DNA from: Viridothelium virens
Taxonomy: Eukaryota; Ascomycota; Dothideomycetes; Trypetheliales; Trypetheliaceae
Reading direction: 5' to 3'
Assembly (NCBI GenBank): GCA_010094025.1
Contig: ML991811.1
Span: 62,001 to 126,000 of the forward strand
Length of the DNA: 64,000 nt
The notes beneath the pieces are model-generated. The model had not been told where the DNA came from. It saw only the letters and a program-made list of their open reading frames with translations, and ran no database searches. Below are positions 56,069 to 64,000 of this stretch, piece by piece. How positions within the stretch are numbered: the first letter of the stretch is position 1; every line of letters starts with the position of its first letter. A program made the translations under genes and the position numbers.

Positions 56069-56636
56069 ACACTGAAGTGTCGAACCTCTGCGACAGGAAG
56101 ACAATCCGAAACCAACGGCACTTATGCCGTTCTGGAATGAGTCCGATTTGGACACAGCCATGATTTACCTCGTATACCATCTAGCAAATGACGGATTACA
56201 GGTGTTGTAGCCCTCGATCTTATCCAAAATATTCAATCTCCTTGGTTGTTCTATCACGTGAGTCTAGTATCCTCCTGGACCTCATCCGATCGTACTATAT
56301 TTTAGGTCTTACGGTTTCCACATTTCCATGACCGGTCCTTCGCGAAGGATAAGGTGGAGTCAATGGCCACCAGTCTATTTGGTTTCTTCCTGGTAAGAGT
56401 CCAGGCATACTAGTTTTTCGATCGGTAGTTCTCCAACATCGAGTCAGCGTAAGATGATGGCCATGTGCCTCTTACCTTACAAGAAGGAACTATCGCCACC
56501 AAGGTTTGGATTGCGTTCACAACTCTTCTTCGTAAGACTAAATTGCTCCTCAACATCTCTTTTTATTCTGCTGTGTATTGCTCTTTAACTGCTCTGTCTA
56601 CGGCACTATTGAGACTTTCTAAAGAGTCCTTGAGTA
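56069..56636. other. Intergenic region
   Basis: A 568-bp space holding the 3' flank of the sirtuin gene and the promoter of the sulfotransferase-like gene. A 90-codon frame at 56465 was judged chance. Confidence 0.5.
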
Positions 56637-57677
56637 ATGGAGCAACTTGCCCAGGCTCCCCGGCGCAGACTTTGGTTGATTTACTTTCCGCGAGCGGCTC
56701 ATCACCTATTTCTCCGAATGTTCTCGCAACAACCTAACATCGAACATATAGAGGTCATGACTCATTTCGTGTCGACAGTAGCCCCCACAATCCAGCTCTC
56801 CGGAACATCATCTCTGCTAGAAGCGAGGAGTGATTGCCAAACGTTACGGAATCTTCAAGAAAGGGGATGGAAGAAATGGTTAGAGAATATCCATGAATCT
56901 GAAAGACAAGACAGAAAGAGGGTATTGAACAGCCACTCGGTTGCTTTCCATCTTTCACCTGCTATCCACAACGCTGTGATCCACGGTGGCAAGGCAGACA
57001 CTTCCAAAAGCACTGACAGAAAAGATCCTAACTCATTATCGTATTGGAGGCTCCCAGCAGAAATTTCAGTACCGGAAGCAGACGATAATCCGACGATCTT
57101 TCCGACAGCTTTTCTCCGTTCTCATATCCCAATCCTGCTCATTCGACATCCGGCTCTCGCCTTTCCCTCCACCATCCGTGTGGCTTCGAAATTCTTTGGC
57201 CATCCCGTGGGCGAAACATTCATGAAGATCATCCTGCGGTATCGCTGGCATCGGATTTTGTACGAATGGTATGAGCACGACTCTTGCCAACCCGATGGCT
57301 CGCCGCAGCCACTGGTGCTTGATGCGGATGAGTTGATGTACGATCGTACGGCTGTGGAAGAGCTCTGTGTACGTACGGGATTAGATCCGAAATCGGTAAG
57401 ATACGAATGGAGTTCCATGACGGAAAAGGAAATGCAAATGCAATATGAAGGCGAGGCCATCTTTTTGGACACCCTGTTGGGAAGTGAGGGGGTGGTGGAG
57501 GGAAAGGGCTCGAATGGTTTGAGGGTGGAAGATGAGCTGCAAAAGTGGAAGAGTGAGTTTGGGGAGGAAAGAGCGGAGATATTAAGACATATGGTTGAGT
57601 CAGCTATGGGCGATTATGAGTTCTTGAAGTCTCGGGGAAATAGACTCGATGGAAGAACGACGGAAACTTGCCACTAG
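56637..57677 (+). CDS. Sulfotransferase-like P-loop protein
   Basis: Single exon, 346 residues. The N-terminal RRRLWLIYFPRAAHHLFLRM matches the place and form of the PAPS-binding loop in a fungal sulfotransferase-like P-loop family, usually written WLIxxPRxxSNLLxRxL. Here the Ser-Asn pair is replaced by His-His, which may affect binding of the cofactor. PILLIRHPALAFPSTIRVAS fits the 3'-phosphate-binding segment, and LVLDADELMYDR followed by LCVRTGLDP is the usual later helix-strand pair. The family occurs widely in mould genomes with unknown substrates, sometimes in secondary-metabolite clusters; no such cluster is seen here. The start at 56637 was chosen because it leaves the P-loop near the N-terminus, as in relatives. 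Confidence 0.75.
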   Translation: MEQLAQAPRRRLWLIYFPRAAHHLFLRMFSQQPNIEHIEVMTHFVSTVAPTIQLSGTSSLLEARSDCQTLRNLQERGWKKWLENIHESERQDRKRVLNSHSVAFHLSPAIHNAVIHGGKADTSKSTDRKDPNSLSYWRLPAEISVPEADDNPTIFPTAFLRSHIPILLIRHPALAFPSTIRVASKFFGHPVGETFMKIILRYRWHRILYEWYEHDSCQPDGSPQPLVLDADELMYDRTAVEELCVRTGLDPKSVRYEWSSMTEKEMQMQYEGEAIFLDTLLGSEGVVEGKGSNGLRVEDELQKWKSEFGEERAEILRHMVESAMGDYEFLKSRGNRLDGRTTETCH

Positions 57678-58236
57678 GCTTTTGGACGATATTCGGACCG
57701 GCTCTGAGTCTTTCGTGTAGCTTGGGGCTTCAGTGGAGATTGCCTTCCTGTCCGTAGCAGATACGCTAAGTTTTGCTTACATCCAGGTCAAAGTACTAAC
57801 TTGGTCACAGTGCTTGGGTTGAGTGCGGCTATATGCAAGGCATCAAGACGAGTATGGGCGATCTCTTACTCCCTACATGCCTGTTTCGATTGATAACGTC
57901 GATGATGATAGCACTCATCGAAGTTTGGGGGTTACTTTGTCCTTTCCCAACTTAGTTTCCCTATACACTTTTAAGGCCTTATCACGGACAAGGAAGGAGC
58001 AGATAGCCCGAACACCCATCTCGAGGTCCCAAGTGACGGCAGAAAAGTCTGCAGGAAGTCTACTTGGGGCCCGATAGTACCTTCTTTCAGTTTCTATGAT
58101 CTATGATTTCTTCTCCTCTCAGGTCATGCCAATGGACCCATCCGCTTCGAGCCACAAACCTTCTCATTTTTCCTCACATTCCAGTTATTTCTGGCCTCAG
58201 ACTCGTTTACAAGACTTAGCATAACGCAGATTTAAC
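57678..58236. other. Intergenic region
   Basis: A 559-bp space. An 84-codon frame (57823-58077) has no ATG in a good context and no family resemblance. Nothing else was seen. Confidence 0.5.
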
Positions 58237-58854
58237 ATGCAATCTCGCTCATCCCAGTCTCGCTTGGTCGAACCGCAGGTCTTTCGCTTTAACCAATGCG
58301 ATTGGCCCAGACGAAATCCAACCTACGATGGGCTTAGACACATCGCCGTTCTAGGACTTTCTATCCCAGGACCCCCGAACGTCTTCATGCATGACTACGG
58401 GCACATGGTGGTGTTCATCGCTGGGGTGTGCCGAAACGAGGGATGCTCATGGAGCCGAGCTGGCTGGGGCGCCTACTTTGGGCCTGGCTCAATCCGCAAT
58501 AGATCTGGCTGTCTACCTGATTCCATGCCTCAGACGAGATACAGAGCGGTAATTGAGGCCCTACGCGTGGCTATGGACCAGATCGACGAGTTCTTTCACG
58601 AAGCGTCCGCTTTCGGGATAAAACACATCACAATCGTCACCGACTCGCAAGAGTTGCAGCAGACCATGTGCGAGGACATATGGCGAGAAGACGTAGTTGT
58701 GACTGAACATGTTCAGCACCGGGGAGAGCTATTGCAAATTCATCAGCACGTCAAAGACATCTGTTCTCGACAAGGCGCGTTCTGCAGCATTTGGCATCGG
58801 CCGTGGAACGAAATCCGTGGGGTAATGGCTCTAGCCATTTCTGCACTGAGTTGA
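58237..58854 (+). CDS. Stand-alone RNase H-fold protein
   Basis: Single exon, 205 residues. The order of strands and residues is that of RNase H: VVFIAGVCRNEGCSWSRAGW (first strand, with the usual Asp-Gly replaced by Ala-Gly), the helix Glu in TRYRAVIEALRVAMDQI, and the third acidic site in ITIVTDSQELQQTM. One catalytic acid is therefore missing, so cleavage is doubtful and the protein may only bind nucleic acid. Mould genomes carry families of such short RNase H-like genes that stand apart from any reverse transcriptase; none is seen nearby here. Whether it was once taken from a retroelement is unknown. Confidence 0.7.
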   Translation: MQSRSSQSRLVEPQVFRFNQCDWPRRNPTYDGLRHIAVLGLSIPGPPNVFMHDYGHMVVFIAGVCRNEGCSWSRAGWGAYFGPGSIRNRSGCLPDSMPQTRYRAVIEALRVAMDQIDEFFHEASAFGIKHITIVTDSQELQQTMCEDIWREDVVVTEHVQHRGELLQIHQHVKDICSRQGAFCSIWHRPWNEIRGVMALAISALS

Positions 58855-59581
58855 CTTGACGTGGAACGGTTTCGATAATGGGAACTTGACGGTATTGGGG
58901 GGGTCCTGATCGGACAAAAAGCAGCAATATCAATAGACTACTTCGACACTCCAATTAAATGCATTGGCTCCAGAGGTAGACCTGTGTGATTGTCAAATGC
59001 GATTTCTATTTGTTTGTGCGCAGTTTTATACTTTACGCAGGTACCTCACAGTGGGTACATGTAGTACCCAGTCACTCCAGTTAACTCCCGCCGATGCACG
59101 CAGTTCTGCAGCACCGTCTCCACACGTGCGTCTTGGCTCGAGAGGCCTCAACGCTTACGGAGGGAGCCATGACTCGACCTCATTCGCCCCGGATCTCCAT
59201 GAGCCACGAGACTACTGTCAAGCCGGGCGGCGATATCCGCATACGGTTATCCACGGGGATACTTGCAGAGCTAGGATGCCAGAACAGGCATTCAATCGAT
59301 CGTGATGCTGTCCTACAGACTGGCACTAGGCGCCTTCGTGCAAGCCAAGAGGCCGCAAATGCGACTTCCTCATCCTGTAGCTCCACTTGCAAACGAACTT
59401 GGAAATGTGCGTTTGCCACGATGAAGTCACATGCGGTCCGCCTTGGAAAGGGAATGTAAGGGATGTCGAAGGTTTTTACAACAACTCATCTCCTCCTCTA
59501 TCTACCTAATGACCTCTCTATATTTCGAGTTGCCTCAATTCGTAACTCATGAGTTTTCACCATTGACCAATTTCTCCTATC
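58855..59581. other. Intergenic region
   Basis: A 727-bp space. Overlapping open frames at 58964-59459 (up to 121 codons) look like chance. The 80 bp before 59582 are T/C-rich and likely the leader of the next gene. Confidence 0.5.
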
Positions 59582-60967
59582 ATGCCTTCTGCAGCTACCC
59601 CTCCCACACCAGCAAACGATATCCAAGTCCAACTTGAATATCTCGCTGACCTTCCCCTCTACAAAAGTACTAAACCTCTGCAATATGTTCCCGGATTCGA
59701 GAATGATAGCCGGTCCACTGTCCACCTCAGTCCTGGTCCTCCCGAAATCTTGCACGACGTTCGGACTCTCTCTCCAGACACCTTTGCCCTCGACGACAAT
59801 GGCTTTAGATACATTAAGGCTCCTACCAAGTTCTGTGATTGGAACAGCCAGGATGCCATTGCAAGGGAATATATGCCTCAAATGGAAGCACTGTTGAAGA
59901 GGGAAGTCGAAGGCGTGGATGAAGTTGTCCTTTTCGATGCCCGCATTCGCTATGGAGAATCATCAGGAACTAAGACCGTGGATGGAATGCACTATAATCC
60001 ATTTGCCCGACAAGTTCACGTCGATCAGACTGAGAGCTCTATCATCACTAAGATTCGCTCTATGACCGAGCTCAAGGCAGATTTCCTTCTAAGAGGGAGA
60101 AGTAGGATCATCAATGTCTGGAGGCCAATTAGGCATCCAGTGTACGATTGCGGACTCGCAATTGCTGACGGAGGTGCCTTGAAGGACGGAGATGTGATTG
60201 AGTGCGATAGAATGCGGAGGGATGACGGACAATTCTGGGATACGATGGGAGTAGTCAAATATCGAGAAGGGTATCGATGGTATTACATGAGCGAACAAGC
60301 CGAAGAAGACGTGCTCATCTTCAAAAACTATGATTCGGACAAACGCGTCAAGGCTCGACGTACGTAACCCCAAACCCTATCCTTTCTCCTATCCTATCCT
60401 TCCCATCTACTCTCAACTTCTCGCACGACACTGACCCATCTCTCCTACCCAGACTGCCTCCACACCGCCTTCGACCTCCCCTCCCCACCCCCTCACTCTC
60501 CTCCCCGGCAATCCATCGAACTCCGCGCCCTCATCTTCACCTACCCCTCCCCCACCCTCCCAGCACAACTCTCTCCCCACCCCCATGCGCACACCGATCT
60601 CCGCACCTCCACCCTCGCCCCTCTCGCCCACTCTCTCCGACCTTACCCATCCTCCTCATCCCCCTCCCCTGCCCCAATCTCCTGCAGCACCTCCTTCTCA
60701 TCCCACCCACCCCTCGCCAACGCAGATCTCCTCCCCGAAACCTTCCACGTCCCGGCGTCTGGAGTCACGATCGCGGACGTCGCGCTCCTGGAGACGGAGG
60801 TGGCGCGACTGCGGGCGCTGCTGGGCGCGCAGACGCGGAGTGTGGTGGCGTTGAGGGAGGAGCTGGAGGTGGAGAGGGGGAGGAGGCGGGGCCTGGAGCG
60901 GAGGGTGGCGAGGGTGGTGGAGGTTTGTCGGGGCGATGAGGATTTTGAGGGGGAGTTCGATGGATAG
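59582..60967 (+). CDS. AsaB/CmcJ-like hydroxylase-desaturase with C-terminal coiled coil
   Basis: Exons 59582-60359 and 60453-60967 (93-nt intron) give 430 residues. The first 290 match the AsaB/CmcJ-type oxygenase family of fungi: FDARIRYGESSG, FARQVHVDQTESSI, IINVWRPIRHPVYDCGLAIA and YYMSEQAEEDVLIFKNYDSD. H146-x-D148 and His260 in the KARHCLHTAFDLP segment are the likely iron ligands; the His260 codon is made by the splice. Relatives hydroxylate or desaturate small metabolites and often sit in secondary-metabolite clusters. Unusually, a Ser/Pro linker and an Ala/Arg/Glu-rich helix (VALLETEVARLRALLGAQTR, then VVALREELEVERGRRRGLER) extend the protein by about 140 residues. The linker DNA is extremely C-rich. 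No pathway partner genes are nearby. Confidence 0.85.
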
Positions 60968-61846
60968 ATAGGTAGGTGTTGGGTGGTGATTGTGGGTTGT
61001 GGGGAGATTGACTGGGAAAGTGCGAGGGCGGGAATGAGTGCGGGGGACGATTCAGCTGAGATGCACTACATTTTCTTTTTCTTCTTTTACCTTTTTTTTA
61101 AAACGTGGGGGTTTGGGATCGGTGCGGCTGCCATAGTCTGTGATGAGACCACGAGAATGAAGTGCCGACTTATCATTCGGTGAGTGGAGTGTTTCTCAAG
61201 TGGGATTGAGCATGAGGAAGGCGCAATCGGTGTCACTATTGTCTGCATCAACAGAAATAAATTTCAACAGAATCATCAAACAATCAGAATAGCATTCGAT
61301 GCAAGCACAAAATGACGAAGCCTCTCTTGTCCCAACCATGTCCCATGCGCCATTGCATCCCGAGAAATGCAAATTCGAAAGCCAAGAGATAGCCATCCCA
61401 AGAACTTGTCTAGAAAGTATCAGAAGCGACAACTTGAGCCGTGTTGTCATGCTAAAACAACTTTTTCCCAGATTGCCTCCAAGGGTGAATCCCGTCCGTG
61501 CCAACCAAACCCCTCGCAGATAAACACTATGCGATGCCCTAATAATACAGGGAATAAGAAGAAGAACAGGAAGTCAGACCGGTGGAAGGAAACGATCATA
61601 AGGCTTTGTCCCCGCTCTCAAAGCGGCTGTCATAAAATCGAGCGTTAAAGAATTTCGTTCATCCAAAATGGTGAAAAAGATACGAGAGGGGTATCCTGAG
61701 AGAGAAAAAAAAATCAACCGGTGGGTACAGTTAGCCAGCCAGCCTTCCCCGTAAACACTTTTAAGAGCCAAGAAAGTCAGGAAGCCAAGCTTCAAAAAAT
61801 GAAGATGCCAGACTCGTCATGCCAATGTGACGAATATCCCCTTCCT
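60968..61846. other. Intergenic region between convergent genes
   Basis: An 879-bp space holding the 3' ends of two convergent genes, with T- and A-runs at about 61070-61105 and 61700-61715. No gene is supported. Confidence 0.55.
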
Positions 61847-63155
61847 CTACGGCCGCGTGAAAGGCGGCGCCCCCGGCCTCGGCGACATCAACGTATGAAT
61901 CCCCGGTAGACTCCCTCTAGGCATCGCCATTGGGTCCTGCTGCTGGTGCTGACCCTGCTGACCCTGCAACTGCTGCTGATAGTGCTGCTGATGCTGATGC
62001 TGATGCTGAGGCATCAAAACCGCCTGCGCCTGCATCTGCCCCCGACTAGGACTCTGCCCCGGCAGCACTGTCCACATCGCCCCAACCGACCCCACACTCC
62101 CCGCCTTCCCGCGCTGCACCAGCTCCGGGCTCTGGCCCGGCGTCTGAGTCTGCTGCGGCGCCAGCGGCATGCCCCCAACCCCACCTCCACCGCCACCGGG
62201 TAGAGTCGACGGCGGGTGCATCATGGCGGAGGGTCTGCGGGAGCCCGGGAAGCTGCTGCCGGACGAGGAAGAGGGGATGGAGAGGGTGGCGGAGGAACCC
62301 GAGGCGCCGCGGACGGAGCGCGTGGTCCGCGGGGAGAACTCGTCTGAGGTGTCGGGGTCGCAGGCTGAGAGCTCGATGCCGGAGTCGTCGGGGAGGGAGC
62401 CGAGCGAGTGGTGGCGGGGGCCGGAGGGTGGGGCTGGGAGGGGCCAGGAGCTGGAGGAGGGGGGGAGGGTGTGGGTGTTGTTGGAGGAGGAGGAGGGGAG
62501 AGGGGTGGGCGCGCCGGAGTCGTAGGCGGGGTGCATGTTTGAGGGGAGACCGGTGTCTCTTTGGCGTTTTTCCGCGAGGCGGGCGAGGTGTTGCAGGTTT
62601 TTGACGCCTTTTTCCATGCACTGGAGTTGGGTGTTAGTAGATGGAGAGGAAGTGAGGATGATGGGAGGTAGGGATGACGAAATGATCGGCGGGTATTGGG
62701 CACGAGCACCTCATGTGTAAAGGGAAACAAGTCCATCCGGAAAGAAACCTAGGAGAGAAGATAGGGAATGGTGATTTGGTGATGAGGCATCTTTGTCTGA
62801 CCTTTTGCTCGACAATGGTAAACTTCTCACCAAGTCGATTTGCGAGCATGCCCCACATTTCCCGCCGTACGTCCATATATTGAGTTGCCAGATGCTCCAG
62901 CTTCAGCTCGTCCCAGTCCTCATCTCTCCTCCGCTCCATAAGCCTTTCATGGCGTTTGCGGCAGGCGTTGGGAGTCTTGTTTGGAAAATGCTTTGCAGAG
63001 ATTGGTCCCCAATTAGATCCATGAGCTCTCTCTTTCATTAGAATCTCGTCTTCTTCGGCGGTCCATGTCGTAGAAGCAGTCCGAGGTGCGGGACCAATGG
63101 ATGGGGCTCTGCGGGAAGATGGTGTCGCACTCGAAGCCCTGGGCTCCTTCGGCAT
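61847..63155 (-). CDS. Myb/SANT-domain DNA-binding protein with His/Gln-rich tail
   Basis: Exons 62802-63155 and 61847-62620 (181-nt intron) give 375 residues. One Myb/SANT repeat lies at about 30-78: WTAEEDEILMKERAHGSNWG and SAKHFPNKTPNACRKRHERL, with W31 and W49 as core tryptophans. The helical part after it runs across the splice (GEKFTIVEQK joined to CMEKGVKNLQHLARLAEKRQ), which supports the long intron. The rest is low in complexity: Ser/Pro, then a Gly run, then a His/Gln region (MPQHQHQHQQHYQQQLQGQQ) from a CTG/CAG-type trinucleotide stretch at about 61936-62010. It probably binds DNA as a regulator; target genes are unknown. The start is the first ATG in frame that keeps the whole Myb repeat. 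Confidence 0.85.
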
Positions 63156-64000
63156 GTTCCAGGATACCGACAGCGGCTCAGATTGAGGCTCAACGAAACA
63201 GTGCACGCTTAGGTGGATGTTGTGCGTGTAATGCGTCTCGACAGGATGGAGTAGGAAAGTTGCACAATAATGTAGAACAAGAAAAATGCAATTTGGCTTA
63301 AGAGGGAAAAAGACAGCGAATCTCTAGATGATTGATGAAGTAAGCAGGCCGATAGGGTCGCGGGTGGAAGCTGACGCCTGGGGACACGAGGGCCAAGAGG
63401 GTAAGAATAGGCATACATGCAAATGTGAGAGAAGCAGAAAGGAAGAAATGACAACAGGAAGGATGCCAGCCGACGTAAGAGAGAGTGGAAATGTGTTGCT
63501 TGCTGCGGATTGAGGATTATGAGTTATGACCAACGTCAACATGCCCTACATATTCTTATAACAGGGCCCATGCCCACGCCGCAGTGGGGACAGACACCGG
63601 CTTGCAAGCGCAGACAAGGTAAACAATGATAGCACGGAAGCGCCCTCAAAACCAAATTGCGGTAGACAAGATTGGCGGCAGCTGGGAGGCAGATCCGTCG
63701 TCTGTCGACGGCAGAGCGGCTCTGAATTAGATACATCTCCTGGAGGTCACTGTACCGCCGATGATGGGATGGGATATGGACCGAGCGCAGACGAAATGAA
63801 GCAAAGGCGCGCATTCGGGCGCTTGTAAGAAGGATCAGAGCGACTGGCAACCGACGCCATAGCTTCGTCGGCGACTGGCAGCAGGAGAGACACGAGCCGG
63901 GCAAAATCTGATTCCCCAGACGGATGCAGCCCGTCGACGGGGCCAGCGGCCTGAAACACGGCCTACAGGAGGGTTTGGGTGGTTTACGCTGCAAGAGGCG
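63156..64000. other. Upstream region of the Myb gene to window end
   Basis: Promoter side of the Myb gene, partly purine-rich on the plus strand (63240-63500). A 152-codon frame on the minus strand (63536-63994) reaches close to the window edge. It is Cys/Arg-rich and of unlikely composition, so it was not called. Confidence 0.4.

Noticed and set aside
54858-60967. A secondary-metabolite cluster made of sirtuin, sulfotransferase-like and AsaB-like genes
   Set aside because: No polyketide synthase, NRPS, terpene synthase, transporter or pathway regulator is present among them, and the neighbours are housekeeping genes.
63536-63994. 152-codon minus-strand open frame at the window end
   Set aside because: Arg/Cys-rich composition and no recognisable motif; it might be part of a gene beyond the window, but nothing supports it.

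Overview
The window is nuclear DNA of a filamentous ascomycete (Pezizomycotina). Most genes carry one to four short introns, mostly 49-75 nt, with GTAAGT/GTATGT-type donors, CTAAC/CTAAT-like branch sites and CAG/TAG acceptors. Intergenic spaces run from 0.1 to 4 kb, both strands are used without operons, and the families are typical of moulds: GH10 xylanase, AsaB-like oxygenase, DUF1772, patatin/DUF3336 lipase, Nto1 PHD protein and mitochondrial CDF transporter. No rRNA, tRNA, CRISPR array or retroelement was recognised. The species cannot be named from the sequence. Gene models were spliced by eye and checked for reading phase.

Layout. 1-3 kb: the 5' part of a secreted serine carboxypeptidase, a foldback MITE-like element and a small DUF1772 membrane protein. 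4-19.6 kb is a dense block: F-box/LRR protein with a CaaX end, Par14-type parvulin divergent from an ALKBH6-like dioxygenase, GH10 xylanase, AP-1 gamma-adaptin divergent from a sterol O-acyltransferase, and a patatin-type lipase. 22-28 kb: a class I cyclic-nucleotide phosphodiesterase and an unrecognised Ser/Pro-rich protein. 28-36 kb is gene-poor and holds one large mucin-like, probably GPI-anchored surface protein, read in two same-frame blocks parted by a stop. 36-43 kb: a cystinosin homologue divergent from an NTO1-type PHD protein, then a Tra2-like SR splicing factor. 43-50 kb is again gene-poor, with one secreted Arg/Ser/Pro-rich protein. 50-63 kb: xylulokinase, mitochondrial CDF metal transporter divergent from a class II sirtuin, sulfotransferase-like P-loop protein, RNase H-fold protein, AsaB-like oxygenase with a coiled-coil tail, and a Myb/SANT protein.

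No multi-gene biosynthetic or defence cluster is evident; most neighbours are unrelated housekeeping genes. Functional pairs are loose: xylanase and xylulokinase both serve xylan/pentose use but lie 40 kb apart; the acyltransferase and the patatin lipase are adjacent and have opposite roles in neutral-lipid storage. The least explained parts are the two gene-poor stretches, each around one fast-evolving-looking secreted repeat protein. They give the window a two-speed look and hold the most novel material.
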